A stretch of DNA of 64,000 nucleotides from Agromyces archimandritae. GTDB taxonomy: Bacteria; Actinomycetota; Actinomycetes; Actinomycetales; Microbacteriaceae. The position numbers and the translations under genes are program-made. The notes beneath the pieces are model-generated. The model ran no database searches and had not been told where the DNA came from. It was given only the letters and a program-made list of their open reading frames with translations. Positions within the stretch are counted from its first letter, which is position 1. Every line of letters starts with the position of its first letter. Shown piece by piece: positions 8,204 through 16,807 of the stretch. The stretch covers positions 2,480,001-2,544,000 of the forward strand of contig NZ_CP071696.1 of the NCBI RefSeq assembly GCF_018024495.1, written 5' to 3'.

Positions 8204-9019
8204 GTGATCCGCATGATGCTCCGCCCGCGATGGGTGCTCGCGCTCGTCTTCGCGCTCGCCGTCGCCGCCGCGTTCGCGCTGCTCGGCCAGTGGCAGCTCG
8301 ACCGGGCCATCGAGCAGGGTCGCACCGTCGAGCGCACGACCGAGGCGGTGCAGCCGCTGGCCGACACGGCGGAGCCCGATGGTCCGACCACGCAGATCGC
8401 GACGGGTCAGATGGTCGAGGTGACCGGCCGGTTCGTGCCGGGCGACACGGTGCTCGTCGAGGGGCGGCTGAACGGCGGCGTCGCCGGCGTGTGGCCGGTC
8501 GCGCACCTCGAGGTCGAGGGCGCCTCCGCCGAGGCGGGTGGGCTGCCGGTCGCGCTCGGCTGGGCTCCGGATGCGGAGTCCGCACGCGCCGCAGCCGACG
8601 AGTTCGACGCATCCGCGGGAGACCCGGTGACGTTCACGGGCCGCTTCCTGCCGAGCGAGGCCCCGGAGGAGCCCGGCGAGGGCGAGGATCCGCATCGCAT
8701 GCAGACCGTCGCGGTCGCCCAGCTCATCAACCTGTGGGCGGACTACGACGACCGCCCGGTGTACTTCGCTTATGTGACGATGGCCGATCCGCCCGCCGGG
8801 CTCGACGCGATCGATTCCCCGGAGCCCGAGGAACCGTTCGAACTGAACTGGCTGAACATCTTCTACGCGGTCGAGTGGGTCGTCTTCGCCGGTTTCGCGG
8901 TGTACCTCTGGTACCGGCTCGTGAAGGACGCGGTCGAGCGCGAGGAGCAGGAGGCGGCCGAGGCCGCTGAGGCCGCCGAGCGTGACGCGGTGGATGCCGC
9001 GGTGCCGCCGACCGACTGA
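8204..9019 (+). CDS. SURF1-family cytochrome oxidase assembly protein
   Basis: Inner-membrane factor of the SURF1/Shy1 family, which helps insert haem a or assemble cytochrome c oxidase. The GTG start is followed by an N-terminal membrane helix (WVLALVFALAVAAAFALLG) and the family motif GQWQLDRA. A large extracytoplasmic domain follows, then a second helix near the C-terminus (VEWVVFAGFAVYLWYRL) and an acidic, Ala-rich tail. This two-helix layout is standard for the family. The 271-residue length is normal. It is monocistronic and convergent with the VOC gene. Confidence 0.88.
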   Translation: MIRMMLRPRWVLALVFALAVAAAFALLGQWQLDRAIEQGRTVERTTEAVQPLADTAEPDGPTTQIATGQMVEVTGRFVPGDTVLVEGRLNGGVAGVWPVAHLEVEGASAEAGGLPVALGWAPDAESARAAADEFDASAGDPVTFTGRFLPSEAPEEPGEGEDPHRMQTVAVAQLINLWADYDDRPVYFAYVTMADPPAGLDAIDSPEPEEPFELNWLNIFYAVEWVVFAGFAVYLWYRLVKDAVEREEQEAAEAAEAAERDAVDAAVPPTD

Positions 9020-9062
9020 TCACCCACCGACCGAGCGCCCGGCCGAGTCTCCGCCCCGCGGC

Positions 9063-9461
9063 TCAGCCGGTGAACGCGTCGGCGAACGCGGCATCGGGTT
9101 CGATCTCGGTGATGACGTCGACGAGCACGCCGCCGGGGTCGGCGACGATCACGTGACGCTGCCCGAAGGCCTCGCTTCGGAGCGCTTGTACGACGGGCAC
9201 GTCGGCCTCGGCGAGGCGGCGGGCCACGGCATCCACATCGGGCACCTCGATGTTGACGAGCATGCCGCCGGCGGTCCGCCCGCGATGCGCGGCGGGGAGG
9301 GTCTCGTGCCCGGCGTCGAGCAGGGCGATCTCGGCGCCCGACGGATGCCTCAGGCTCACATACCAGTCGGCGGCGAACACCGGTTCGAACCCGAAGTGCT
9401 CCCGGTAGAAGGCGGCACTGGCGGCGGGGTCGCTCGTGGCGAGCACGGGGTAGAGGTTCAT
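9063..9461 (-). CDS. VOC-superfamily (glyoxalase/bleomycin-resistance-like) protein
   Basis: 132 residues with the two-repeat VOC layout: LYPVLATSDPAASAAFYREHFGF in the first half and DVDAVARRLAEADVPVV, then a VIVADPGGVLVDVI metal-site strand, in the second. Proteins of this superfamily bind a metal and carry out isomerisation, dioxygenation or drug sequestration; the substrate is not predictable. The start MNLYPVL at 9461 was chosen because the open frame upstream crosses the operator region. It is transcribed away from a TetR gene across two palindromic operators, so it is probably the repressor's target. Confidence 0.82.
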   Translation of the reverse strand: MNLYPVLATSDPAASAAFYREHFGFEPVFAADWYVSLRHPSGAEIALLDAGHETLPAAHRGRTAGGMLVNIEVPDVDAVARRLAEADVPVVQALRSEAFGQRHVIVADPGGVLVDVITEIEPDAAFADAFTG

Positions 9462-9484
9462 GTCGGCTCCGTCCGATGGAAGAT

Positions 9485-9540
9485 ACATACAGTGTGTATG
9501 TGTTCTGCCAGCGTACGTTGACATACAGTACGTATGTCAA
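9485..9540. promoter_or_regulatory. Twin operators between VOC and tetR genes
   Basis: Two palindromes share the core ACATAC-N5-GTATGT. Site 1 is 9485-9501. Site 2 is 9518-9540, extended to TTGACATAC, five bases, GTATGTCAA (perfect 9-bp arms). Their centres are 36 bases apart, and both lie in the 106-base gap between divergent starts. This is the arrangement expected for a TetR dimer repressing both directions. TACAGT (9525-9530) inside site 2 could be the tetR -10 element. Confidence 0.8.
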
Positions 9541-9567
9541 GTGCGAGGCGAACGAGCGGAGACGACC

Positions 9568-10161
9568 GTGGTGGGCAAGGCCGAACAGCGCGAGCGCACC
9601 CGCGCCGCCCTCGTCGACATCGCCGCCCGGCGCTTCGCCCGCGACGGCTACGCCGGCGTCGCCCTCGACGACGTCGTCGGCGAGGCAGGCCTCACCCGCG
9701 GCGCCGTCTACCACCACTTCGGCAGCAAGCAGGGCCTGTTCCGCGCGGTCGTCGAGCACGCCCAGCACCATGTCGCCGGCGCCGTCGAACGCGCCGCCGA
9801 CGGCGACGGCCCGGCCCTGGCCCGCTTCCTCGACGGCTGCCGCGCCTTCCTCGAAGCGAGCCTCGACCACGAGGTGCGCCGCATCCTGCTCGTCGACGGC
9901 CCCGCGGTGCTCGGCTGGGCCGACTGGCGCGAGGGCGACCTCGACACGAGCGTGCCGCTGCTGGACGAAGGGGTCGCCGAACTCGCCGCGGCCGGCGTCA
10001 TCGAGGGCGATCTCGCCGTGGTCGCCACGATGGTCTCGGGCGCGCTGAACGAACTCGCCCTCGCCGCCGCGGAACGCCGCGATGCGGCCGCGCGCATCGA
10101 CGCGGGCATCGCCACGCTCGAACGGATGCTCTCGGGACTCTCTCCGAAAGCCACCGCGTAG
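9568..10161 (+). CDS. TetR-family transcriptional regulator
   Basis: 197 residues. The N-terminal helix-turn-helix is typical: [18 protein letters not shown], then [18 protein letters not shown]. The C-terminal ligand domain is not assignable to an inducer. The GTG at 9568 (or the adjacent GTG at 9571) begins right before [11 protein letters not shown], where the family normally starts; the open frame upstream runs through the operators and is unlikely to be coding. GAGCGGAG is a modest ribosome binding site. It probably represses itself and the divergent VOC gene through the two operators. Confidence 0.85.
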   Translation: MVGKAEQRERTRAALVDIAARRFARDGYAGVALDDVVGEAGLTRGAVYHHFGSKQGLFRAVVEHAQHHVAGAVERAADGDGPALARFLDGCRAFLEASLDHEVRRILLVDGPAVLGWADWREGDLDTSVPLLDEGVAELAAAGVIEGDLAVVATMVSGALNELALAAAERRDAAARIDAGIATLERMLSGLSPKATA

Positions 10162-10164
10162 AAT
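10159..10164 (+). promoter_or_regulatory. -10 hexamer of a leaderless transcript (DUF3817-guaA)
   Basis: TAGAAT is followed by six bases and then the ATG at 10171, so transcription should begin at or next to the start codon. It overlaps the last codons of tetR. Confidence 0.6.
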
Positions 10165-10170
10165 CGAGGC

Positions 10171-10644
10171 ATGCCCCTCGAGCCGAAACCCGCCGATCTG
10201 CCGCGGATCCGCGGCGCCGTGAAGTTCTACCAGGTCGCGTCGGTCATCACGGGTGTCATGCTCCTGCTGCTGTGCGCCGAGATGATCCTGAAATACGCGT
10301 TCCACCTGGAGCTCTTCGCGTTCGGCGACGCCGGCTTCCTCGCCTTCGCCCAGGTCCTCGAAACGGCCCAGGGCCTCGAATCGACCGGCACCGGCGTGAA
10401 CCTCTCCACCGGCATCCTCATCGCCCACGGCTGGTTCTACGTCGTCTACCTCTTCGCCGACTTCCGGCTCTGGAGCCTCATGCGCTGGCCGTTCACGCGG
10501 TTCATCGTCATCGCGCTCGGCGGCGTCGTGCCGTTCCTCTCCTTCTTCCTCGAGGGGCGCATCGCCCGCGAGGTCCGCGCCTACCTCGACGAGCGCGAGG
10601 CGGCATCCACCCCCGGCCAGGCGGCGCAGGACGCCGCCGCATGA
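10171..10644 (+). CDS. DUF3817-family integral membrane protein
   Basis: 157 residues with three to four hydrophobic helices ([63 protein letters not shown]) and a short charged tail. This matches DUF3817, a small actinobacterial membrane family of unknown function commonly found directly upstream of guaA. The stop overlaps the guaA ATG (ATGA), so translation is coupled. Expression is probably from the leaderless promoter directly before it. Confidence 0.85.
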   Translation: MPLEPKPADLPRIRGAVKFYQVASVITGVMLLLLCAEMILKYAFHLELFAFGDAGFLAFAQVLETAQGLESTGTGVNLSTGILIAHGWFYVVYLFADFRLWSLMRWPFTRFIVIALGGVVPFLSFFLEGRIAREVRAYLDEREAASTPGQAAQDAAA

Positions 10645-12344
10645 CCGACGAGACGGGAGACACCGTGACGGAGCCCACCGGGCACCACGACGACACCGCG
10701 CCCGAGGCGCCCGTGACCACCGACGCCGACGAGCAGCCGGCCGTGCTGCAGCAGCCGGGCGAGCCCGCCGCGAACGGCACCGCCCAGCGCCCCGTGCTCG
10801 TCGTCGACTTCGGCGCCCAGTACGCGCAGCTCATCGCGCGCCGGGTGCGCGAGGCGTCGGTGTACTCCGAGATCGTGCCGCACACGATCACCGCCGAAGA
10901 GGTCGCCGCGAAGAACCCCGTCGGCATCGTCCTCTCGGGCGGGCCGAGCTCGGTCTACGAGGCCGGCGCGCCCTCGCTCGACGAGGGCATCCTCGAACTC
11001 GGCGTGCCGACGCTCGGCATCTGCTACGGCTTCCAGGTCATGGCCCGCCAGCTCGGCGGCGAGGTCGCGCACACCGGCCTGCGCGAGTACGGGGCGACGG
11101 ATGCCCGGCTGACGGATGCCGGCGGTTCGCTGCTCGGCGGCCAGCCCGACGCGCAGACCGTGTGGATGAGCCACGGCGACTCGGTCGCACGCGCCCCCGA
11201 GGGTTTCGACGTGCTCGCCTCGACCGAGTCGACGCCGGTGGCGGCGTTCGCGAACGACGAGAAGAAGTTCTACGGCGTGCAGTGGCACCCCGAGGTCAAG
11301 CACTCCCAGCACGGGCAGGCCGTCATCGAGAACTTCTTGCACCGCGCCGCCGGCATCCCCGCCGACTGGAACTCCGGCAACGTCATCGCCGAGCAGGTCG
11401 AGCGCATCCGCGAGCAGATCGGATCCGCCCGCGTCATCTCGGCCCTCTCCGGCGGTGTGGACTCGGCCGTCTCGACGGCCCTCGTCCAGCGTGCGGTCGG
11501 CGACCAGCTCACCGCCGTCTTCGTCGACCACGGCCTGCTCCGCGCCGGCGAGCGCCAGCAGGTCGAGGAGGACTACGTCGCCGCGACGGGCGTCCGGCTC
11601 ATCACAGTCGACGCCGCCGACACCTTCCTCGCCGCGCTCGACGGCGTCAGCGACCCCGAGCAGAAGCGCAAGATCATCGGCCGCGAGTTCATCCGCGCCT
11701 TCGAGCGGGCGCAGGCCGATCTCATCGCGGAGGCGCGCGAGGCGGGGGAGCCGATCCGCTTCCTCGTGCAGGGCACCCTCTACCCGGACGTCGTCGAATC
11801 CGGCGGCGGCACCGGCACCGCGAACATCAAGTCGCACCACAATGTGGGCGGCCTGCCCGAAGACCTCCAGTTCGAACTCGTCGAACCGCTGCGGACCCTC
11901 TTCAAGGACGAGGTGCGCGCCATCGGCCGCGAGCTCGGCCTGCCCGAGGCGATCGTGTCGCGCCAGCCGTTCCCCGGGCCGGGCCTCGGCATCCGCATCG
12001 TCGGCGAGGTCACGCGCGAGCGCCTCGAGATCCTGCGGGCGGCGGATGCGATCGCGCGCGCCGAGCTGACGGCCGCGGGCCTCGACGGTGAGATCTGGCA
12101 GTGCCCGGTCGTCCTCCTCGCCGATGTGCGCTCCGTGGGCGTGCAGGGCGACGGCCGCACCTACGGGCACCCCATCGTGCTGCGCCCGGTCTCCTCCGAG
12201 GATGCGATGACGGCCGACTGGACCCGCCTGCCCTACGACGTCCTCGCGAAGATCTCCAACCGCATCACGAACGAGGTCAGCGAGGTCAACCGCGTCGTCC
12301 TCGACGTCACCTCGAAGCCCCCGGGCACGATCGAGTGGGAATGA
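10641..12344 (+). CDS. guaA: GMP synthase, glutamine-hydrolysing
   Basis: Converts XMP to GMP with glutamine and ATP. The class I amidotransferase domain has the catalytic cysteine in GICYGFQ and the His-Glu pair in WHPEV. The ATP-pyrophosphatase domain has the P-loop [11 protein letters not shown], and the C-terminal dimerisation domain follows ([20 protein letters not shown] at the end). At 567 residues it is about 40 longer than usual because of an acidic, Ala/Glu/Thr-rich N-terminal extension before [15 protein letters not shown]; that extension may reflect an upstream start choice, as GTG codons occur within it. The ATG overlaps the DUF3817 stop. Confidence 0.96.
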   Translation: MTDETGDTVTEPTGHHDDTAPEAPVTTDADEQPAVLQQPGEPAANGTAQRPVLVVDFGAQYAQLIARRVREASVYSEIVPHTITAEEVAAKNPVGIVLSGGPSSVYEAGAPSLDEGILELGVPTLGICYGFQVMARQLGGEVAHTGLREYGATDARLTDAGGSLLGGQPDAQTVWMSHGDSVARAPEGFDVLASTESTPVAAFANDEKKFYGVQWHPEVKHSQHGQAVIENFLHRAAGIPADWNSGNVIAEQVERIREQIGSARVISALSGGVDSAVSTALVQRAVGDQLTAVFVDHGLLRAGERQQVEEDYVAATGVRLITVDAADTFLAALDGVSDPEQKRKIIGREFIRAFERAQADLIAEAREAGEPIRFLVQGTLYPDVVESGGGTGTANIKSHHNVGGLPEDLQFELVEPLRTLFKDEVRAIGRELGLPEAIVSRQPFPGPGLGIRIVGEVTRERLEILRAADAIARAELTAAGLDGEIWQCPVVLLADVRSVGVQGDGRTYGHPIVLRPVSSEDAMTADWTRLPYDVLAKISNRITNEVSEVNRVVLDVTSKPPGTIEWE

Positions 12345-12346
12345 GC

Positions 12347-12372
12347 GAGCGGCCGCCTTCGGGCGGCCGTTC
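12347..12372 (+). terminator. Intrinsic terminator after guaA
   Basis: CGGCCGCC (12350-12357), TTCG tetraloop, GGCGGCCG (12362-12369), extended by three weaker pairs and followed by TTCC. It lies just after the guaA stop. Confidence 0.7.
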
Positions 12373-12388
12373 CGCGTTCACGGGGCCC

Positions 12389-12494
12389 CGGGCATCCGCA
12401 CCCGGTTCACTCCGACCGCGCTCGGGCATCCGCACCCGACCGGTCCGCCTCGTGTCCACACCTGGGTAGCGCAAGGCCCCGGGCATCCGCACCC
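12389..12494 (+). repeat. Three direct copies of CGGGCATCCGCACCC
   Basis: Exact 15-base copies at 12389-12403, 12423-12437 and 12480-12494 in the non-coding gap between guaA and the YciI gene. The same word, complete or degenerate, recurs in the terminator stem at 42142-42183 and in insertions within coding regions (for example 16011-16075). Confidence 0.85.
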
Positions 12495-12521
12495 TGCAGG
12501 TTCGACGGTCCGCTCGGTCTC

Positions 12522-12606
12522 TGCGCAATGCAGGAACGCGCTCGGCGTGTCGCAGCGCCCACGCGGCAGAACGGGTCGCGACACGGTTGCACTCCTGCAT
12601 TGCGCA
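12522..12606. repeat. 85-bp palindromic repeat, copy 1 (inverted relative to the others)
   Basis: Outer arms TGCGCAATGCAGGA (12522-12535) and TCCTGCATTGCGCA (12593-12606) are perfect complements. Inner arms GCGTGTCGC and GCGACACG form a nested stem. The central loop is in the opposite orientation to the copies at 28928, 29142, 29356 and 43981. No reading frame is conserved. Confidence 0.9.
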
Positions 12607-12658
12607 GAGGAATGCGCGGAGGAATGCGCAGAGGATTGCGCGGAGTGATGCGCAGAGG
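12599..12658 (+). repeat. 12-bp tandem array fused to the palindrome's right arm
   Basis: Five units of the form (A/G)(A/T)TGCGC(A/G)GAG(G/T) run from 12599 to 12658, the first being the end of the 85-bp element itself. Degenerate GGGCGCAGAGG-like units continue to about 12695. This looks like slippage expansion of the repeat's end. Confidence 0.75.
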
Positions 12659-12798
12659 AGGGCGAGGGCGCAGAGGAGCGCGAGGGCGCAGGAGGGTGGA
12701 TGGCAGAGGTTTTTCGCGGCGCATGTCGATTCCGGCTCTTCCCGTTCGACGCATGGAGTGAGAGGGTCGAGAGACGACCCGTGGACAGGGAGACGATC

Positions 12799-13233
12799 AT
12801 GTCGAAGTACATGCTCATCATGCGCGCCGACGACACCGGCGCTGCCAACTACGAGCAGATTCCGTTCGAGCAGGTCATCGAGGCGATGGGCCGCTACAAC
12901 GAGGCGATGATGAACGCGGGCGTGCTGCTCGCCGGCGAGGGGCTGAGCGACGCGAGCGAGGGCTTCGTCGTCGACTTCTCGGGGGAGGAGCCGCTCGTCA
13001 CCGACGGCCCCTTCGGCGAGACGCGCGAGCTCTTCAACGGGTTCTGGATCATCGAGGCCTCGACGCGCGAGGAAGCGGCCGAGTGGGCCAAGCGGGCGCC
13101 GCTCGGGCCGGGCGCGTTCCTCGAGGTGCGGCGGGTGAACGGCCCCGAGGACTTCCCGCAGGACAACGAGTGGATCAAGAAGGAAGAGGGCTGGCGCGAG
13201 GAGCAGGCCGCGCGCGCCGCCGGAGACGACTGA
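12799..13233 (+). CDS. YciI/DGPF-domain protein
   Basis: 144 residues of the YCII-related DGPF family, small ferredoxin-like-fold proteins of unclear function. The name-giving motif is visible as TDGPFGETREL (about residues 72-82). The beginning SKYMLIMRADD and the end with LGPGAFLEVRRVNGPEDF are typical. The ATG at 12799 follows an AGGGAGA ribosome binding site; the frame is open upstream through repeat DNA and is not supported. It lies two bases before the GTG of an ECF sigma factor with a long C-terminal extension, the known pairing for ECF42-type systems, so the two are very likely co-expressed. Confidence 0.88.
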   Translation: MSKYMLIMRADDTGAANYEQIPFEQVIEAMGRYNEAMMNAGVLLAGEGLSDASEGFVVDFSGEEPLVTDGPFGETRELFNGFWIIEASTREEAAEWAKRAPLGPGAFLEVRRVNGPEDFPQDNEWIKKEEGWREEQAARAAGDD

Positions 13234-13235
13234 GC

Positions 13236-14516
13236 GTGCCCGACGCGGCGGCGGTGCGGCGCTCGGTTGCGGCGGTGTGGCGCATCGAGTCCGCTCGCAT
13301 CGTCGCCGGGCTCACCCGGATGACCGGGGACTTCGCGTTCGCCGAGGATCTCGCGCAGGATGCGCTCGCCGCCGCCCTCGAGCAATGGCCGGCCGAGGGC
13401 GTGCCGCGGCATCCGGGCGCCTGGCTCACCGCCGTCGCCAAGCGTCGCGCGATCGACCAGTGGCGCCGCCGCGAACGCCAAGACGCCCGTGTCGCCGTCA
13501 TCGCCCATGACCTCGAGGAGGAGCAGCGGCTCGCCGTCGACGCCGATCCGTCCGACCCGGACGAGATCCACGACGACATGCTGCGGCTCGTCTTCATCGC
13601 CTGCCACCCGGTGCTCGCCCGCGAGGCGCGCGTCGCGCTCACCCTCCGGGTCGTCGGCGGCCTGACGAGCGAGGAGATCGCGCGCATGTTCCTCCAGCCG
13701 GTCGCGACCGTGCAGCAGCGGATCGTGCGGGCGAAGAAGCAACTGGCGGGCGTGCCGTTCGAGGTGCCGCCGCGGGAGGAGTTCGACGAGCGGCTCGGCG
13801 GGGTGCTCGGCGTGCTGTACCTCGTGTTCACGGAGGGGCACACGGCGACGGCCGGCGACGACTGGATGCGGCCCGAGCTGAGTTTCGAGGCGGTCCGGCT
13901 CGCGCGCGTGCTCGTCGGCCTCGCACCCCGCGAACCCGAGGTGCACGCCCTGCTCGCGCTCATGGAGCTCACCGCGGCCCGGTTCCCCGCGCGGCTCGGC
14001 GCCGACGGGGAGCCGGTCCTCCTCGCCGAGCAGGATCGGCGGCGGTGGGATCGCGCCGCGATCCGGCGCGGCCGGGCCTCGCTCGCGCGGGCGCAGGAGA
14101 TCGCCGGGGATCGCGGGCTCGGCCCCTACGCGCTGCAGGCGGCGATCGCCGAACAGCACGACCTGGCCACCTCGGTGGAGGCGACGGACTGGGCGCGGAT
14201 CGTCGCCGCCTACGACGGGCTCGCGGCGCTCGCGCCCTCGCCCGTGATCGAGCTGAACCGGGCCGTGGCGGTGTCGATGGCCGAGGGGCCGGCGGCCGGG
14301 CTCGCGATCGTCGACGGCCTCGCCGGCGAGAAACGGCTCGCGGTCACGCATCTGCTGCCGAGCGTGCGCGGCGAGCTCCTCGCCCGGCTCGGGCGCGACG
14401 AGGAGGCCCACGCCGAGTTCGAGCGGGCCGCGGGCCTGGCCCGGAACGCGCGCGAACGCGCCGTGCTGCTCGCGAAGGCCGCCGCGACCGGCGGGCGGAG
14501 GCCCGCCGACGCCTGA
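13236..14516 (+). CDS. ECF42-type RNA polymerase sigma factor with TPR-like extension
   Basis: 426 residues. The N-terminal ~180 form sigma-70 regions 2 and 4: FAEDLAQDALAAALEQWP and LTAVAKRRAIDQWRR in region 2, and LTLRVVGGLTSEEIARMF with VATVQQRIVRAKKQL as the region 4 helix-turn-helix. The remaining ~240 residues are helical repeats (RARASLARAQEIAG-like, PSPVIELNRAVAVSMAEGPA) typical of COG4941/ECF42 factors, which use this extension instead of a classical anti-sigma factor. The GTG start two bases after the DGPF gene stop implies coupling. Target promoters are not evident in the window. Confidence 0.88.
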   Translation: MPDAAAVRRSVAAVWRIESARIVAGLTRMTGDFAFAEDLAQDALAAALEQWPAEGVPRHPGAWLTAVAKRRAIDQWRRRERQDARVAVIAHDLEEEQRLAVDADPSDPDEIHDDMLRLVFIACHPVLAREARVALTLRVVGGLTSEEIARMFLQPVATVQQRIVRAKKQLAGVPFEVPPREEFDERLGGVLGVLYLVFTEGHTATAGDDWMRPELSFEAVRLARVLVGLAPREPEVHALLALMELTAARFPARLGADGEPVLLAEQDRRRWDRAAIRRGRASLARAQEIAGDRGLGPYALQAAIAEQHDLATSVEATDWARIVAAYDGLAALAPSPVIELNRAVAVSMAEGPAAGLAIVDGLAGEKRLAVTHLLPSVRGELLARLGRDEEAHAEFERAAGLARNARERAVLLAKAAATGGRRPADA

Positions 14517-14546
14517 GCGCGCCGCGGCATCCACACCCGGGAACGC

Positions 14547-14574
14547 GAACGGCCGCCCCGAGAGGCGGCCGTTC
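14547..14574. terminator. Bidirectional terminator between sigma factor and BI-1 genes
   Basis: GAACGGCCGCC (14547-14557), six-base loop, GGCGGCCGTTC (14564-14574): a perfect 11-bp stem between two convergent genes. Confidence 0.8.
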
Positions 14575-14588
14575 CGTGCTGGGCGAGG

Positions 14589-15383
14589 TCAGTCGTTGGA
14601 CTGCAGGATCGCGAACATGCGCAGCAGTTCGACGTAGAGCCACACGACGGTGACCATGATGCCGAAGGCGCCCGTCCACTGGTACTTCGCCGGCGCCTTG
14701 TTGTCGACGCCCTGCTTGATGAAGTCGAAGTCGAGCACGAGCGAGTACGCCGCCATGATGACGACGAGCACACCGAGCAGCAGCGCGATCGGGATGCCGA
14801 AGAAGTCGCCGCCGCGCAGGCCCCACGGGTCGGTCGAGACGCCGGTCCACATCAGGACGATGTTCACGAGCGAGAACACGGCGTAGCCGACCATCGCGAT
14901 GAGGAAGATCTTCGTCGCCTTCTTCGAGGCGCGGATCTTGCCGGAGGCGAAGAGCGCGAGCGTCACGCCGAAGACGACGAGCGTCGCGATGACCGCCTGC
15001 GAGACGGCGCCGTCGGCCACGGCACCGAACAGGGCCGAGATGCCTCCGACGAAGAGGCCCTGCGTGCCCGCGTACGCGAGGATGAGGGCCGGCGACGGCT
15101 CCTTCTTGAAGCTGTTGACGAGGGCGAGCACGAAGCCGGCGATGCCGCCGAGCACCCACAGGTACATGTCGGCGGTGAACCAGCCGATCGCGGCGGCGAC
15201 GAGCATGACGCCGAAGGAGATGACCGACTTCTGGATCGTGCCCTCGACGGTCATGACCTCGCGCACGGGCTCGGGCGCCGACGGGCGGTCGTACATCTCC
15301 TGCAGGTCGGTGGCGGAGACGGTGGCGACGCGCTGCTTGGAGAACGCGTCGTTGCGTGAGAATGCAGGATTGTCGATGGCCAT
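14589..15383 (-). CDS. Bax inhibitor-1/YccA-family membrane protein
   Basis: 264 residues with seven hydrophobic segments, for example VISFGVMLVAAAIGWFTA, GLFVGGISALFGAVA and VTVVWLYVELLRMFAIL at the C-terminus. This matches the BI-1-like group common in actinobacteria, possibly calcium or ion leak channels; the physiological role is unknown. The N-terminus is soluble with SRNDAFSKQR. The ATG at 15383 follows GAGGAACC; the open frame extends upstream into the region divergent from the GDPD gene and is not used. The adjacent 158-base gap carries promoters in both directions. Confidence 0.87.
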   Translation of the reverse strand: MAIDNPAFSRNDAFSKQRVATVSATDLQEMYDRPSAPEPVREVMTVEGTIQKSVISFGVMLVAAAIGWFTADMYLWVLGGIAGFVLALVNSFKKEPSPALILAYAGTQGLFVGGISALFGAVADGAVSQAVIATLVVFGVTLALFASGKIRASKKATKIFLIAMVGYAVFSLVNIVLMWTGVSTDPWGLRGGDFFGIPIALLLGVLVVIMAAYSLVLDFDFIKQGVDNKAPAKYQWTGAFGIMVTVVWLYVELLRMFAILQSND

Positions 15384-15528
15384 GGTTCCTCGTGCTTTCG
15401 GCTGAGTCGTCGGGTGCTGGGGAACAAATCGGGAGATCCGCTCGCTGTGGCCTCCCAAACTACCGGAAAACGCCGAGAACACGCCGAGAACGCGGGAGCG
15501 GGCGAACCCCTGACGGACGCCGGACGCG

Positions 15529-15534
15529 TAGCCT
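15529..15534 (+). promoter_or_regulatory. -10 hexamer of a leaderless transcript (GDPD gene)
   Basis: TAGCCT, then six bases (CGGAGG), then ATG at 15541. This places the transcription start at the start codon. Confidence 0.55.
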
Positions 15535-15540
15535 CGGAGG

Positions 15541-16794
15541 ATGGGCGGGGACATGCGCGCACCGGGCGCCGGAGCCGCGAACGGGCTGCGGCCGCTCGTG
15601 ATCGGCCACCGCGGGGCGCCCGGCTACCGGCCCGAGCACACGCGGAGCTCCTACGAACTCGCCCTCGCCCTCGGCGCGGACGCCGTCGAGCCCGACCTCG
15701 TCGCCAGCCGTGACGGGGTGCTCGTGCTCCGCCACGAGAACGAGATCTCCGGCACCACCGACGTCGCCGCCCGCCCCGAGTTCGCGAGCCGCCGCACGAG
15801 CCGTGAGATCGACGGGCGGCGCATCACCGGATGGTTCACCGAGGACTTCACCTGGGCCGAGCTCGCCACGCTCCGGGCCCGCGAGCGGCTGCCGGCGATC
15901 CGCCGGGCGAGCGCGAGCTTCGACGGGCGGTACCCGATCCTCCGGCTCCGGGATCTGCTCGGGCTGCTGGATCGCGCCGCCGATGGGCGCCAGGCGTGCC
16001 CGGCGGGCGGCGGCATCCGCACCCCGGGCATCCGTGCCCCGGACGTCCGCACCCCGGGCGTCCGCACCCCGGCGATGGTCGCCGAGTTCAAGCACGCGAG
16101 CCACTTCGCCGAGCAGGGGCTGCCGCTCGACGAACTCTTCCGCACCGAGCTCGACGCGGCCGGCTGGGGCACGGGCGACGGCCGCATCGTCATGGAGGCC
16201 TTCGAGCCCGGCATCCTCGACCGGCTGGGGGAGGCCGGCATCGCCGGGCCGCGCGTGCTGCTCGTCGAGCGCGCGGGCGCGCCGGCCGACCTGGTGCGGA
16301 GCGCCGGTTCCCGGGCCCCGGCCTACGACTCCTTCATGACGGCGGCGGGCCTGGCCGGCCTCGCGGGCCGCTTCGACGGGGTGAGCGTCTCGCTCTCGCG
16401 GCTGCTCGCGGGGCCCGCGGACGGGCGGGCGGATGCCGGTGCGCGAGTGGATGCCGGTGCCGCGGCGGATGCCGCAGGGCGCCCCCGGGCATCCGCACCC
16501 GATGCCCGCACACCCCTCACCGGGGCGGCGCTCATCCGGCAGGCGCACGAGGCCGGCCTCCTCGTCTACACCTGGACGCTCAGGCCCGAGAACGCCTTCC
16601 TCGCCAAGCGGTACCGCCGCGGCCCGCGCGAGGCGTGGGGGCGCTGGCCGGACGAGTTCGCCCGCATCATCCGCACGGGCGTCGACGGCGTCTTCGCCGA
16701 TCACCCGGATCTCGCGGTCGACGCGATCGAGGAGGTGCGGCGGGCGGACGCCGGGGCGGAGCCTGCGGAGTCGGATGTCGGAGGCGCTCCGTAG
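15541..16794 (+). CDS. Glycerophosphodiester phosphodiesterase
   Basis: Hydrolyses glycerophosphodiesters to glycerol-3-phosphate and an alcohol. The TIM-barrel GDPD signature is clear: VIGHRGAPGYRPEHT (catalytic His and Arg), AVEPDLVASRDGVLVLRHE (metal-binding Glu-Asp and second His), then TWTLRPENAF and GVDGVFADHP at the end. At 417 residues it is longer than usual because of two low-complexity inserts: residues about 158-178 (repeats of G-[IV]-R-[TA]-P) and about 296-325 (Ala/Asp/Gly-rich). Both are encoded by GCATCCGCACC-like repeats resembling nearby intergenic DNA. No signal peptide is seen, so it is probably cytoplasmic. The ATG at 15541 fits a leaderless start; ATG 15553 is an alternative. 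Confidence 0.88.
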   Translation: MGGDMRAPGAGAANGLRPLVIGHRGAPGYRPEHTRSSYELALALGADAVEPDLVASRDGVLVLRHENEISGTTDVAARPEFASRRTSREIDGRRITGWFTEDFTWAELATLRARERLPAIRRASASFDGRYPILRLRDLLGLLDRAADGRQACPAGGGIRTPGIRAPDVRTPGVRTPAMVAEFKHASHFAEQGLPLDELFRTELDAAGWGTGDGRIVMEAFEPGILDRLGEAGIAGPRVLLVERAGAPADLVRSAGSRAPAYDSFMTAAGLAGLAGRFDGVSVSLSRLLAGPADGRADAGARVDAGAAADAAGRPRASAPDARTPLTGAALIRQAHEAGLLVYTWTLRPENAFLAKRYRRGPREAWGRWPDEFARIIRTGVDGVFADHPDLAVDAIEEVRRADAGAEPAESDVGGAP

Positions 16795-16807
16795 ACTTGA
16801 GGGCGAT

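Noticed and set aside
12700..12798. N-terminal extension of the YciI protein from the upstream ATG
   Set aside because: It would add 33 residues from repeat-adjacent DNA before the conserved family start; the downstream ATG has a clear ribosome binding site.
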